A stretch of DNA of 57,452 nt from an uncultured bacterium (GCA_938017895.1 CALIJI010000005.1:1-57452); one strand, 5' to 3'. Shown: positions 9,114-17,962, numbered from the stretch's first letter. A program made the numbers and translations. Notes: generated by a model not told the origin, from the letters alone.

Positions 9114-9260
9114 TAAATAAAAGACCGCCTAAGCACGGGTGGGCATCGCTCAGACGGTCTTTTATCCCTTCGACGCACCACTCTATGGCTCGAAATATTC
9201 GAAGCTAAAGACCCACCTCTATCAACAAAGGGTCCGCCGGTCAAAGGGGTTACTATGTAT
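9114..9260 (+). ncRNA. candidate structured non-coding RNA (orientation not certain)
   Basis: This stretch between tRNA-Gln and dprA holds no convincing gene but has dense complementarity. A 16-bp hairpin has arms 9119-9134 and 9148-9163. Its loop GGTGGG (9138-9143) is complementary to CCCACC (9212-9217), a possible pseudoknot. A competing hairpin pairs GACCC (9210-9214) with GGGTC (9230-9234). A third hairpin spans 9188-9205. The promoter at 9079-9107 favours a plus-strand RNA starting near 9114. A minus-strand reading is also possible: TATAAT at 9314-9319 would start near 9307 and end at the large hairpin. I do not recognise 6S, SRP, RNase P or tmRNA hallmarks. Confidence 0.45.
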
Positions 9261-9435
9261 AATATTATTACGAGAAAAGGAGGGTGAGATAAAAGGATGA
9301 ATATAGTAAAAATATTATACACTATAACAATATTTTGGTAATATGTTCTTTTGACAAAACAATCTAAATATTTTATCAACTGGTATTATAGTAGCATTAT
9401 TTTTAATTTAAGTCAATACTTTTAACATACTTTTT
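9261..9435. other. intergenic stretch before dprA
   Basis: AT-rich and without a recognisable gene. It contains a strong Shine-Dalgarno-like run (AAAAGGAGGGTGAG, about 9273-9287) followed by AAAAGG and a 14-codon ORF at 9298-9342 starting MNIVKILYT. A weak hairpin with a T-run lies at about 9337-9358. On the minus strand, TTGACT and TACTATAAT (about 9382-9416) resemble a promoter pointing left. Confidence 0.4.
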
Positions 9436-10293
9436 ATGAAAATCAATAAAATATCTCCAGCCGAACATCTATACACCGAGGAACTCCAATATCATCCAAA
9501 TCCGCCAAGCAAGCTTTTTTATAGAGGTGAATTACCGTCTAATCGAGTTCCAACTGTGGCCATTGTCGGAACTCGTAAGCCAACAATATACGGAAGGGAG
9601 ATAGCGAAAAAAATCGCAAACGAAGTCGCCTCGCGCGGAGGAATTGTGGTAAGCGGTATGGCGCTTGGCATTGACGGAATTGCACATAATGCTGCAATTG
9701 AAGCCGGCGGAATAACTTTAGCCGTATTAGCCAATGGCGTTGATAAACTATATCCAACTTCCCATCGCGGCTTAGGCGAAAAAATCCTCAAAACCGGCGG
9801 GGTAATTTTAAGTGAATACGAACCTGGAATATCGGCGTTACCGTATCGTTTTCTCGAAAGAAATCGAATTGTTTCAGGTCTCGCTGATGCCGTAGTAGTG
9901 GTCGAAGCCGCCGCTCGTAGCGGCACACTTTCTACCGCAAGCCACGCACTCAATCAAGGGAAAGAGGTTTTTGCCGTCCCTGGAAATATTACTTCACCCC
10001 TATCTGCAGGCTGTAATAAGCTAATCAAGCAAGGCGCCCAACCTTTAACAGAGATTCAAGATTTGATAGATTTTCTTTTCCCTAAACAACAAACTAGTAA
10101 ACAGATTTCTTTACTAAAAGGCGATACTCCAGCCGAAAACAAAATTCTAGAACTTCTAGCAAGCGGCGTTTCAAATGGAGAAGAGCTGCTCAAAAAATCC
10201 GGTCTTAATCCTAGCGATTTCAATCAATCAATTACAATGCTCGAGATTAAAGATCTAATTTCTGGCGATGTTAACAACTGGAATTTAAAATAG
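9436..10293 (+). CDS. dprA: DNA-processing protein DprA (DNA uptake / recombination mediator)
   Basis: 285 residues. The Rossmann-like DprA/Smf core contains GTRKPTIYG, SGMALGIDGIAH, LANGVDKLYP, ERNRIVSGL and ARSGTL(S/T)A, covering about residues 30-220. A short winged-helix domain occupies the C-terminal 60 residues. DprA binds incoming single-stranded DNA in the cytoplasm and loads RecA during natural transformation. The protein lacks most of the N-terminal SAM-like extension of longer DprAs. The start codon has neither a good Shine-Dalgarno nor a clear -10 at the leaderless distance. Its presence fits the natural competence reported for Saccharibacteria. Confidence 0.92.
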   Translation: MKINKISPAEHLYTEELQYHPNPPSKLFYRGELPSNRVPTVAIVGTRKPTIYGREIAKKIANEVASRGGIVVSGMALGIDGIAHNAAIEAGGITLAVLANGVDKLYPTSHRGLGEKILKTGGVILSEYEPGISALPYRFLERNRIVSGLADAVVVVEAAARSGTLSTASHALNQGKEVFAVPGNITSPLSAGCNKLIKQGAQPLTEIQDLIDFLFPKQQTSKQISLLKGDTPAENKILELLASGVSNGEELLKKSGLNPSDFNQSITMLEIKDLISGDVNNWNLK

Positions 10294-10414
10294 AAGTTTT
10301 TATTCTAAGAGCAAAAATTTACCGATATCTAGAAGATATTTTACCGACCAATTTAAAAACAGCCATTCTTAATATTTTTGTATTTTCACTATTTTTATGT
10401 TAAAATATCCAGGT

Positions 10415-11845
10415 ATGAAAAAAGCACAAATTAGCGATTTTTGGTTTTACAAATTTCGCTACCAGATAACCTATGGAATACTTTTCGCGGCTTATATTGC
10501 GATAATTCTTTATACAATTTTCGTGGCACCAACTGGACTTACGCAAAATGAAATTTCAAGCGCAACCAAATCAGCCAGCCTAAACCTATCAAATATTTTT
10601 TCAAGTCAAATTCTTGATTTTCCGTTTCATATTTTACAAAAAGCTAGCATTTCGGTGCTAGGCTTATCAAATTTCAGCATTAAATTACCCGCAATTATAA
10701 TTTCAATCGCAACAGTTTTTGCGATAATAAGACTCGCGCATTCGTGGTTTGAGCGAGGCACAGCAACACTTGCCACAATTATTGCTATCGCTTCAAGCCA
10801 ATTTTTCTTTTTTGCTCAAAATGGTACGCCAGAAATTTTATATACTTTTTATCCGATTATTCTAATTTTAGCGGGCAGTGATTTTCTTAAAACTAGAAGT
10901 AGTAAATCTCTCATAATCGCTAGTTTAACTCTAGCTCTAAGCCTCTACACACCATTAAGTATTTATATTGTCTTATCTCTAGCGTTAACCGTTTTAGCGC
11001 ATCCACACTTAAGATTTATCCTGATGCGTGAATTATCTAGAAAGAGAAAAACAGTTGTCGGCACTATTTTTGCTGTAGCAGTGCTACCACTAGCCTTAGC
11101 ATTTTTCAAAGATTTTTCAATATTGAAGTCTATTTTTGGAGTTCCGGGATCACTAAATATTCTCGAAAATTTCAACCTTTTAATTTCGAATTTATTTAGT
11201 TTTTCATCAAAAAATACAGGCGGAGTAATCTCGCCAATCATCTCCCCGCCAATCATAATTTTGATTGTGATCGGTCTATATTTTACTTTTTCCGCCAAAC
11301 ACACCCCAAAAAGCTACTTAGTCAACATCTGGTCCATTATTTTATTAATGGTTTGCTTGATAAATCCAAACCTGACTACGATCCTTTTCACGCCGATATT
11401 GTTACTAACCGTCACGGGCTTACAAAGCCTAATTCAAACTTGGTACACTATTTTTCCTAGCAACCCTTATGCGAGAGTTTCTGGACTAATCCCGATTTCA
11501 ATTTTCGTAATAGGTCTATTAATAACAAGCTTGAATAACTTTCGCCTAAATTATCTTTATTCGCCCGAGATTGTAGCTAATTTTAACCAAGATTTAAAGC
11601 TTCTACTCGAAAACACAGACAAAAACCGTAATTTATTAGTGTCTCAAACTGAAAAACCTTTTTTTAAAATCTTAGAAAAGCAAAAGTCAGCTAAAATACT
11701 TTCGGAAATTCAAGGTCAAGAGATTGTTCTATCCAAAGCTATGTTCGATAAAATTGAAATACCAAAAAACTACCAAATTACAAAAATTATCGTTTCAAGC
11801 GCCGCGACAGATTCAGATCGGTTCTACATCTTGAAAAAGAAGTAA
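10415..11845 (+). CDS. polytopic membrane glycosyltransferase-like protein (PMT/ArnT superfamily)
   Basis: 476 residues from the ATG at 10415, chosen because the extended -10 TGTTAAAAT ends 8 nt before it. About ten to twelve hydrophobic segments, then a soluble C-terminal domain of roughly 100 residues. The first extracytoplasmic loop after TM1 contains TQNEISSA where lipid-linked GT-C enzymes carry Asp-Glu; here the pair is Asn-Glu, so activity is uncertain. GT-C enzymes transfer sugars from polyprenyl phosphate to proteins or lipids on the outer membrane face. No other glycosylation gene is adjacent. The call rests on topology and the weak loop motif. Confidence 0.55.
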   Translation: MKKAQISDFWFYKFRYQITYGILFAAYIAIILYTIFVAPTGLTQNEISSATKSASLNLSNIFSSQILDFPFHILQKASISVLGLSNFSIKLPAIIISIATVFAIIRLAHSWFERGTATLATIIAIASSQFFFFAQNGTPEILYTFYPIILILAGSDFLKTRSSKSLIIASLTLALSLYTPLSIYIVLSLALTVLAHPHLRFILMRELSRKRKTVVGTIFAVAVLPLALAFFKDFSILKSIFGVPGSLNILENFNLLISNLFSFSSKNTGGVISPIISPPIIILIVIGLYFTFSAKHTPKSYLVNIWSIILLMVCLINPNLTTILFTPILLLTVTGLQSLIQTWYTIFPSNPYARVSGLIPISIFVIGLLITSLNNFRLNYLYSPEIVANFNQDLKLLLENTDKNRNLLVSQTEKPFFKILEKQKSAKILSEIQGQEIVLSKAMFDKIEIPKNYQITKIIVSSAATDSDRFYILKKK

Positions 11846-11892
11846 ACTTTTGATAAAATTGAGAAAGACTAAAAACTATTTTAAGGAGGAAT

Positions 11893-12189
11893 ATGGCAGG
11901 AATTAAAGACCAGATGAAAATGGTGCGTGAACTTCAAAAAGCGCAAAAAGAGTTGAAGAAAGAAATTATTGAAGTAGAAGCTGGTGAAGGCGCAGTTGTA
12001 ATTCAGTTTACAGGCGAGCTAAAGGTCAAAAGCGTTAAACTTAACTCAGAACTGATTGATTTTGAAGACACAGAAGAACTTGAACATTGGATTCAAATTG
12101 CAATTCGCGACGGTCTAGAAGAAGCGCAAAAAGTTGCAGCCGAAAAAATGCAACCTTTAATGGGTGGTCTAGGAAACTTAGGACTTTAA
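11893..12189 (+). CDS. YbaB/EbfC-family nucleoid-associated protein
   Basis: 98 residues with the family pattern: an N-terminal helix starting MAGIKDQMKMVRELQKAQ, a beta-hairpin (EVEAGEGAVVIQFTGELKVK) and a C-terminal helical segment ending in MGGLG. YbaB dimers bind DNA and help compact the nucleoid. A strong AAGGAGG Shine-Dalgarno sequence precedes the ATG. It sits immediately before recR, the same order (ybaB-recR) as in many bacteria; dnaX is not adjacent here. Confidence 0.88.
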   Translation: MAGIKDQMKMVRELQKAQKELKKEIIEVEAGEGAVVIQFTGELKVKSVKLNSELIDFEDTEELEHWIQIAIRDGLEEAQKVAAEKMQPLMGGLGNLGL

Positions 12190-12205
12190 TCCTTTAGAGC
12201 GAAGA

Positions 12206-12823
12206 ATGTCACAAGTTTTACCAGAAGCACTAACCGACACAATTGAGAATCTCGGAAAATTGCCCGGCGTTGGTTCACGAACAGCCGAGCGATATGCTTA
12301 TTATTTATTGAAAAATGATCCGATAATTTGCGAAAAAATTGCCGAGAGTCTATTAAATTTGCATAAAAATGTTAAAAATTGTCCAGAAACTTTTGCATTA
12401 ATTTCTGAAGACGAAGAGGTTTCGCCACTTTATTCAGATGAAGCACGTGACAAAAAACTCATAGCGGTGGTTGAAGAACCACTTGATATTATCGCTCTAG
12501 AAAAAACTAAGCAGTTTAACGGTACTTATCATGTTTTGGGTGGAGCAATTTCTCCGATTGATGGTGTTGGTCCAGAACAATTACATCTAAACGAATTAGC
12601 CGCTAGAATAAACCGAGATAACGTGCGAGAAGTTATAATTGCAACAAACGCTAGCGTAGAAGGTGAAAGTACTGCGCTATATCTACAACGATTCTTGCGT
12701 GAAAAAAATGGCGATCAGATTACAATTTCTCGCCTTGCGCGAGGTATTCCAGCCGGAATTGATCTCGAATATGCCGACCAGATAACCTTGGCTCACGCAC
12801 TAGAGGGAAGGCGAAGTTTGTGA
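12206..12823 (+). CDS. recR: recombination mediator RecR with degenerate zinc finger
   Basis: 205 residues. The N-terminal helix-hairpin-helix contains LGKLPGVGSRTAERYAYYLL, and the Toprim domain contains VVEEPLDIIALEKT and the YHVLGGAISPIDGVGP loop, both diagnostic for RecR. RecR with RecO loads RecA on gapped DNA. The central C4 zinc finger is largely lost: only the first Cys remains in NCPETFAL, and the second CxxC pair is replaced in SPLYSDEARD. The start is 17 nt after ybaB, and the TGA stop overlaps the GTG of the next gene. Confidence 0.92.
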   Translation: MSQVLPEALTDTIENLGKLPGVGSRTAERYAYYLLKNDPIICEKIAESLLNLHKNVKNCPETFALISEDEEVSPLYSDEARDKKLIAVVEEPLDIIALEKTKQFNGTYHVLGGAISPIDGVGPEQLHLNELAARINRDNVREVIIATNASVEGESTALYLQRFLREKNGDQITISRLARGIPAGIDLEYADQITLAHALEGRRSL

Positions 12824-13809
12824 TAAAGCACCAAGAATATAGCGTAGCTCAAGATTTAATTCAACAAGCGCAAAAAATCTGCATAATCCAAGCAGAAAAT
12901 CCAGACGGCGATTCACTCGGATCAGCTTTGGCGTTAGAAGAAATCCTGAGCGATATAGATAAAGAAGTTCAACTTTTTTGCCCAGTCGAAATACCTAAAT
13001 ATTTAAGATATTTTTCTGGGTGGGATAGAATATCGGACAATCTTTGGCCGGCCGATATATATATTATTGTTGATACAAGTAGTTCAGTTCTACTTTCAAA
13101 AGTTATCGAAAATCCATTATATAAAAACCTACTAGAAAAAACACCGGTTTTGGTTTTAGATCATCACACTGACGCTACACCAGATCTATCTTTTGAACAC
13201 GAAATTATTCTAAGCGAAGCTAGCTCAACTGGCGAGCTGATTTTTGAAATCGCAAGCAATAATAATTGGTTAATTAACGAAACTGCCGCGCAACATCTTT
13301 TAGGTGCTATATTTAGCGACACCCTTGGGTTATCTACTAGTAATACTTCAGCTAAAACATTTTTCATAGCTGGCAAACTTACCGAGCTAGGGGCAAGTTC
13401 CGCTAGACTAGAAGCCGATAGACGCATACTAGCCAAAAAATCCCCTGAAATCCTAGAGTATAAAGGTGAATTAATCCGCCGGATTGAATATTTCCTAGAC
13501 GGAAAATTAGCGTTAGTGCATATTCCTTGGGAAGAAATTAAAAAATATTCCGATAAATACAACCCAAGCGTACTGGTAATTGATGAAATGCGCCTTGTTG
13601 AAGGGGTTGAAGCGTGTGTTGCAATCAAAACTTATCCAGACGGAAAATTAACCGGAAAAGTTCGAACAAATTCACCGATCGCTGCTGATATCGCAGGCTA
13701 TTTTGGCGGCGGCGGGCACAGCTATGCGGCCGGTTTCAGGGTCTATGAAAACTACGATCAGATTTTAAAAGAGCTAGTAGATTGTTGCCATAAAATATTT
13801 AATAATTAA
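12820..13809 (+). CDS. DHH/DHHA1 phosphoesterase (NrnA-like nanoRNase / pAp phosphatase)
   Basis: 329 residues. DHH domain metal motifs: NPDGDSLGS near residue 28, IIVDTSS near 86, VLDHHTD near 112 and ASSTGEL near 134. The C-terminal DHHA1 domain ends in GGGGHSYAAGF. NrnA-type enzymes degrade 2-5-mer RNA and 3'-phosphoadenosine 5'-phosphate with Mn2+. The GTG start overlaps the recR stop (GTGA), so it belongs to the ybaB-recR operon. Length and domain order match NrnA better than RecJ, which is longer. Confidence 0.85.
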   Translation: MIKHQEYSVAQDLIQQAQKICIIQAENPDGDSLGSALALEEILSDIDKEVQLFCPVEIPKYLRYFSGWDRISDNLWPADIYIIVDTSSSVLLSKVIENPLYKNLLEKTPVLVLDHHTDATPDLSFEHEIILSEASSTGELIFEIASNNNWLINETAAQHLLGAIFSDTLGLSTSNTSAKTFFIAGKLTELGASSARLEADRRILAKKSPEILEYKGELIRRIEYFLDGKLALVHIPWEEIKKYSDKYNPSVLVIDEMRLVEGVEACVAIKTYPDGKLTGKVRTNSPIAADIAGYFGGGGHSYAAGFRVYENYDQILKELVDCCHKIFNN

Positions 13810-13851
13810 ACTAAATCTGTCAAATTTCATATTCACTTCATAAAACTATCA

Positions 13852-13857
13852 TAAAAT
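13852..13857 (+). promoter_or_regulatory. -10 box before the nine-codon leader ORF
   Basis: TAAAAT ends 10 nt before the ATG at 13868, slightly farther than at other leaderless starts. No good -35 is visible. Confidence 0.45.
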
Positions 13858-13867
13858 ATAGTTAGGT

Positions 13868-13897
13868 ATGAAACTAAAGCGAAAGGAGATAGATTGA
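13868..13897 (+). CDS. nine-codon leader ORF (MKLKRKEID) overlapping the permease start
   Basis: ATG at 13868 opens a nine-codon frame that ends in TGA at 13895-13897, overlapping the TTG start of the permease gene (TTGA). It follows a -10 box at about the leaderless distance. The Shine-Dalgarno AAAGGAGAT of the permease lies inside this ORF. The layout suggests translational coupling, in which ribosomes finishing the mini-ORF re-initiate at TTG. It is inferred from position only; the peptide itself need have no function. Confidence 0.4.
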   Translation: MKLKRKEID

Positions 13898-15183
13898 GAA
13901 CCATACAAAAGTCACTGGCTTATGTTGCACGGAAGAAAAAAAGAACTACAATTGTTTTTTTAATTCTTACTGCGGTGCTTTCAAGCCTATATGCATGTTT
14001 GAGCGTAGTTAATTCTAGCAGTAATCTAGAAAATTCGCTATATAAAGCGTCAAATTCATCTTTCTCAATAGTTAAGAAAGATTCTCAGGGCTATTTTAGT
14101 TATAAAGATGTGGAGAATATTCGTAATATTAAAGAAATAAAAGAATCATTACTCGAATATGAAGGCTTAGCTAAACCCATAAACGCTAAAGCCGTATCTG
14201 CCGACCAGCAAGTCCGGCGCGATGATCTCGGTGAAGATTTAAAAAATACAGTCGCGATTCACAGTATCAACAATACCGCCAAAAATGCACTCTTTAGTAG
14301 CGGTGTATTCAAACTCAAACAAGGTCGCCATTTAGAACAAAATGATAGAGAAAAGGCCTTAATTCACGAAGTTTTTGCTCAAAAAAACAATCTAAAAATT
14401 AGTGATAAGATTGAACTAGATTTAATAAATATGAGCGGCAAAAAAACTGAAACTCAAAAAACTAAATTCGAAATCATAGGAATTTTTAGCGGTAAAAAGC
14501 AAGAAAAATACACCGGTTTGTCTTCTGATTTTAGCGAAAATACAATATTTTCAGATTTCAAAACAACTATGCAAGCATTTAATCTGCCAGAAAACGAAGG
14601 CCTTTTAAGCAAAATAACTCTATACACCGAAACAGCAGATCAGCTAGATAAAGCTATTACAAAAACTGAAAAACTTAATATTGACTGGTCTAAATATAAG
14701 ATCGAGAAAAATAATACTGCTTTCAAGGATACTTTAGAGTCAATAGCTGGAGTTAAAAATATTATCAATCTAATGACTTATTTGATAATAATTGGTGGAA
14801 GCATAGTTCTTAGCTTAATTCTAATACTTTGGTTGCGCGAGAGGATTTACGAGATAGGAATTTTGCTTTCAATTGGCGCAAGCAAGCTTCAAATAGTATT
14901 GCAATTTATCATAGAGCTAGTTTTAATTTCAATTCCAGCAATAATCAGTTCTTTCATTCTTGGAAATTTAGTTTTCAGTTTAATCACAAAAGGCCTTAGT
15001 GAAGCTGAAGAAACTTCATCCATAGCATCAAGTTTCACAAACAGCATCTTCGAATTAGACGGTTTAATAGTTTTCACCCAAAGTTACGGCATATTAATCA
15101 CAATAATTATTCTGTCCGTGATTATTGCATCAATGATGATTTTAGCCAAAAAACCAAAGGAAATTTTATCAAAAATTAGTTAG
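13894..15183 (+). CDS. ABC transporter permease (FtsX/MacB-like)
   Basis: 429 residues starting at TTG, supported by AAAGGAGAT 5 nt upstream. One N-terminal membrane segment (about 20-40), a large extracytoplasmic MacB-PCD-like domain (to about 285), then three C-terminal membrane segments. WLRERIYEIGILLSIGASK after the second membrane segment is the coupling-helix signature of the FtsX family. It is the first of a permease-ATPase-permease operon followed by a two-component system, a layout typical of peptide-sensing or antimicrobial-peptide detoxification modules. Confidence 0.82.
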   Translation: MRTIQKSLAYVARKKKRTTIVFLILTAVLSSLYACLSVVNSSSNLENSLYKASNSSFSIVKKDSQGYFSYKDVENIRNIKEIKESLLEYEGLAKPINAKAVSADQQVRRDDLGEDLKNTVAIHSINNTAKNALFSSGVFKLKQGRHLEQNDREKALIHEVFAQKNNLKISDKIELDLINMSGKKTETQKTKFEIIGIFSGKKQEKYTGLSSDFSENTIFSDFKTTMQAFNLPENEGLLSKITLYTETADQLDKAITKTEKLNIDWSKYKIEKNNTAFKDTLESIAGVKNIINLMTYLIIIGGSIVLSLILILWLRERIYEIGILLSIGASKLQIVLQFIIELVLISIPAIISSFILGNLVFSLITKGLSEAEETSSIASSFTNSIFELDGLIVFTQSYGILITIIILSVIIASMMILAKKPKEILSKIS

Positions 15184-15192
15184 GAGAATATT

Positions 15193-15831
15193 ATGAAAAT
15201 ATTAGAGATTAAAAATTTAACTTATAGTTATAAAGATTCGAGAGAAAAAGTTCTAGCAACTGTTAGCGAGAGTTTCGAAAAAGGGAAGTTCTATGCAATT
15301 ATCGGTAAATCTGGCGCTGGAAAATCCACATTGCTCTCATTATTAGCAGGACTAGACGAGCCAGATAGTGGAAAGATACTTTTCAACGGAGAAAATATCC
15401 AAGAAACAGGCTACACGAATCATCGCAAAAACAACATCTCGCTGGTTTTCCAAAATTATAATCTTATCGATTACCTTTCACCGCTCGAAAATATCCGCCT
15501 AGTAAACAGTCAAGCTCAGCAAGATATTTTGCTAGAACTTGGCCTTAGCGAACACCAAGTTAAGAGAAATGTAATGAAACTTTCAGGCGGTCAGCAGCAA
15601 AGGGTGGCGATCGCCCGCGCATTGGTCTCAAGTGCGCCAGTTATTTTAGCGGATGAACCAACTGGAAATTTGGATGAAAATACAGCTAGCGAAATTATCG
15701 AAATTCTGAAAAAGTTAGCTAAAGAAAGGAATAAATGCGTAATTGTAGTAACTCACAGCAAAGAAGTTGCGCGAGCCGCTGATATCGTGCTCGAACTTAA
15801 AAATAAAAAATTAATCAACAAACGCGGGTAG
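15193..15831 (+). CDS. ABC transporter ATP-binding protein (MacB/LolD type)
   Basis: 212 residues. Walker A is GKSGAGKST near residues 38-46, the Q-loop VFQNYNLIDYLSPLENI, the signature LSGGQQQR near 130-137, Walker B VILADEPTGNLDE and the H-loop VVTHS. The Q-loop and ADEPTGNLD match the LolD/MacB/FtsE class, which pairs with FtsX-type permeases. AGGAG Shine-Dalgarno; the gene starts 9 nt after the upstream permease. It powers the two flanking permeases, probably as a heterodimeric membrane complex. Confidence 0.9.
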   Translation: MKILEIKNLTYSYKDSREKVLATVSESFEKGKFYAIIGKSGAGKSTLLSLLAGLDEPDSGKILFNGENIQETGYTNHRKNNISLVFQNYNLIDYLSPLENIRLVNSQAQQDILLELGLSEHQVKRNVMKLSGGQQQRVAIARALVSSAPVILADEPTGNLDENTASEIIEILKKLAKERNKCVIVVTHSKEVARAADIVLELKNKKLINKRG

Positions 15832-15846
15832 AAAGGAGTAAAAATA

Positions 15847-17223
15847 ATGTTAAAAAATGCTTTTGCATACGTAACGAGAAAAGGCTTAAAATCACTAGTG
15901 ATTTTACTGGTTATCTTAACAATGTCGGCCTTAAGTTTAATTAGTTTGTCTATTAAAGAAGCCACTGATAAAGCTTCAACCAAAACTTTTAGCAATATCA
16001 CAAATAGCTTTTCGATGGAAATAAACCGCCGAGTTAATCCTGGAACGCCAAGAGGTGGAGGAAACGTTAAAGGCCAGGATATTAAAAAAATCGCCAATTC
16101 TGAAAATATAGAAAGCTACGTAAAAAGAATTAATAGCGTTGCTGATTTAGACGGATACGACATTATCGAAACAGCCGAAACCGCAGCCAACCAATCGCCT
16201 GAGCGAGCTAAGAATTTCAAAAGAGCCGTCATGCTTACTGGCGTTAATGATTCTTCTAAGGAGACTAAATTTGTTTCAGGCGCATATAAATTAGTTGAAG
16301 GCAAGCATTTAACCGCTCAAGACAAAAATAAGGTTTTAATTCACAAAGATTTGGCTAAAAAGAATAATCTCAAAGTTGGTGATAAAATTAAGCTAAAATC
16401 AAATTTATTTGATGCAGACAACGAAAAAGGCGCTAACGAAACTGTAGAAGCCGAGATAAAAGGCCTCTTCGATGGGAACAACAAAAGTGGCGTCACTGCT
16501 GCACAGGAACTTTACGAAAACACTTTAGTTACAGACATTCACACTGCAGCAAAGGTTTACGGAAACACTGAAGACACAGCAACCTACCAAGATGCGACTT
16601 TTTCCGTTAAAGGAAATAAAAACCTTGATCAAGTCATAAAAGACTTAGGGAAATTAGATATAAACTGGCAGGAATACAGCTTGATTAAGAGCTCTTCAAA
16701 CTATCCTGCGCTTCAACAGTCGATTTCAGGGGTTTATTCTATAGCCAACCAGCTATTTGTCGGATCATTGCTATTCGCCGGAATTATAGTTTCGCTGCTA
16801 TTATTCTTATGGATTAATACTCGCAAAAGAGAAATCGCAGTATTGCTTTCATTAGGAATTTCGAAAGGCCAAATTTTAACTCAGTTTGCGGTAGAGTTAG
16901 CTTTCGTAACAATCCCGGCTTTCATTGGTTCATATTTCTTAGCTAGTTATGCTGGAAAACACATTGGAAACAACATTTTACAAAGTGTTACCGGAAATAT
17001 CGCTAAGCAAATTGCCAAACAGTCAACTTCAACAGGTCTAGGCGGTGGCGCCGAAGCGGATGGATTCAATAAAACTCTCAGCAGTCTTGATATGGCGATC
17101 AATCCAAATATGCTACTCTGGGTAATCATATTTATGACTATCGTACTTGCAATTTCACTATATATCGCTTCATCTGGCATTCTAAAGAAAAACCCTAAAG
17201 ACTTACTGTCAGATGCAGAATAA
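15847..17223 (+). CDS. second ABC transporter permease (FtsX/MacB-like)
   Basis: 458 residues, paralogous to the first permease: N-terminal membrane segment, extracytoplasmic domain, and three C-terminal membrane segments with INTRKREIAVLLSLGISKGQ as the coupling helix. The periplasmic domains of both permeases contain a matching segment (KLxxGxHL...KvLIHkxxAkKNNLKxxDKI), showing they arose by duplication. GAAAGGAG Shine-Dalgarno. It ends the operon at a strong terminator. Confidence 0.82.
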   Translation: MLKNAFAYVTRKGLKSLVILLVILTMSALSLISLSIKEATDKASTKTFSNITNSFSMEINRRVNPGTPRGGGNVKGQDIKKIANSENIESYVKRINSVADLDGYDIIETAETAANQSPERAKNFKRAVMLTGVNDSSKETKFVSGAYKLVEGKHLTAQDKNKVLIHKDLAKKNNLKVGDKIKLKSNLFDADNEKGANETVEAEIKGLFDGNNKSGVTAAQELYENTLVTDIHTAAKVYGNTEDTATYQDATFSVKGNKNLDQVIKDLGKLDINWQEYSLIKSSSNYPALQQSISGVYSIANQLFVGSLLFAGIIVSLLLFLWINTRKREIAVLLSLGISKGQILTQFAVELAFVTIPAFIGSYFLASYAGKHIGNNILQSVTGNIAKQIAKQSTSTGLGGGAEADGFNKTLSSLDMAINPNMLLWVIIFMTIVLAISLYIASSGILKKNPKDLLSDAE

Positions 17224-17226
17224 AAA

Positions 17227-17266
17227 AACAATATCAGTGCCACAATGGCGCTGATATTGTTTTTGA
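17227..17266 (+). terminator. strong intrinsic terminator
   Basis: A 15-bp stem (arms 17227-17241 and 17247-17261, one G-U) with loop ACAAT, flanked by A-run and T-run. It separates the ABC operon from the two-component system. Confidence 0.9.
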
Positions 17267-17285
17267 AGTAGATACTATAAAGTGA

Positions 17286-17291
17286 TATAAT
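17286..17291 (+). promoter_or_regulatory. extended -10 of a leaderless promoter
   Basis: TGATATAAT ends 8 nt before the ATG at 17300. Confidence 0.65.
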
Positions 17292-17299
17292 ATTAAAAG

Positions 17300-17962
17300 A
17301 TGACAACAAAAATACTTATTACCGAGGATGACGCAACAATACGAGAAGGGATCTGCGCATATTTATCTGAATTTAACTATGAAACAATCGAGGCGCGCGA
17401 CGGGCGAGAAGCTTTATCTAAATTCGAATCAAATAAAATCGACCTGGTGATTCTAGATATTCAAATTCCATTTATAAATGGTCTGGACGTCCTTCGAAAA
17501 ATCAGAGAGAAAAGCAATCTGCCAGTTCTCATTCTAACTGCTTTTAGCGATGAAGAATTTAAAATCACCGCCTTTTCGAATCTAGCAGATGGTTATATCG
17601 AAAAACCGTTTTCGCTCCCAGTTTTAAAAGCTCGAATTGACGCACTAATTACAAAAAATTATGAAAAATTCGAAATTTTCAGATATAAAGATCTAGAAAT
17701 TAATTTTAGTAATTTTTCCGCAAAAATAAACAACTCTGAAGCGGAAATCAGCGTAAAAGAAATTGAGGTTTTAAAATACTTATTACTTAACGAAGACAGA
17801 GCTTTAACCAGAAGTCAGATTTTAGAAAATGTCTGGAAGGAAAGTGAAAATATACCGTTCGACCGAGTGATAGATGTTTATATAAAAGATCTACGCAAAA
17901 AATTCGGGCTTGATTGCATTAAAACCATCCGCAATGTCGGCTACAAATTGGAGAGAAAATGA
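17300..17962 (+). CDS. OmpR-family response regulator
   Basis: 220 residues. Receiver with E9/D10/D11, phosphoacceptor D53 in LVILD, Thr in LILTAF and Lys in IEKPF; then a winged-helix DNA-binding domain ending in IKTIRNVGYKL. Leaderless start. It overlaps the kinase gene by 4 nt (ATGA). Placed directly after the MacB-like operon, it most likely controls that operon, by analogy with the BceRS/VirRS-type modules; this is inference. Confidence 0.9.
   Translation: MTTKILITEDDATIREGICAYLSEFNYETIEARDGREALSKFESNKIDLVILDIQIPFINGLDVLRKIREKSNLPVLILTAFSDEEFKITAFSNLADGYIEKPFSLPVLKARIDALITKNYEKFEIFRYKDLEINFSNFSAKINNSEAEISVKEIEVLKYLLLNEDRALTRSQILENVWKESENIPFDRVIDVYIKDLRKKFGLDCIKTIRNVGYKLERK

Noticed and set aside
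9137..9150. T-box motif (GGGTGGGCATCGC) suggesting a second T-box
   Set aside because: The promoter start leaves no room for Stem I, and the motif is at the 5' instead of 3' end of the RNA.
9101..9379. 92-aa minus-strand ORF over the structured RNA locus
   Set aside because: It runs through hairpins and promoter-like sequence, has no ribosome site and shows no protein-like pattern.
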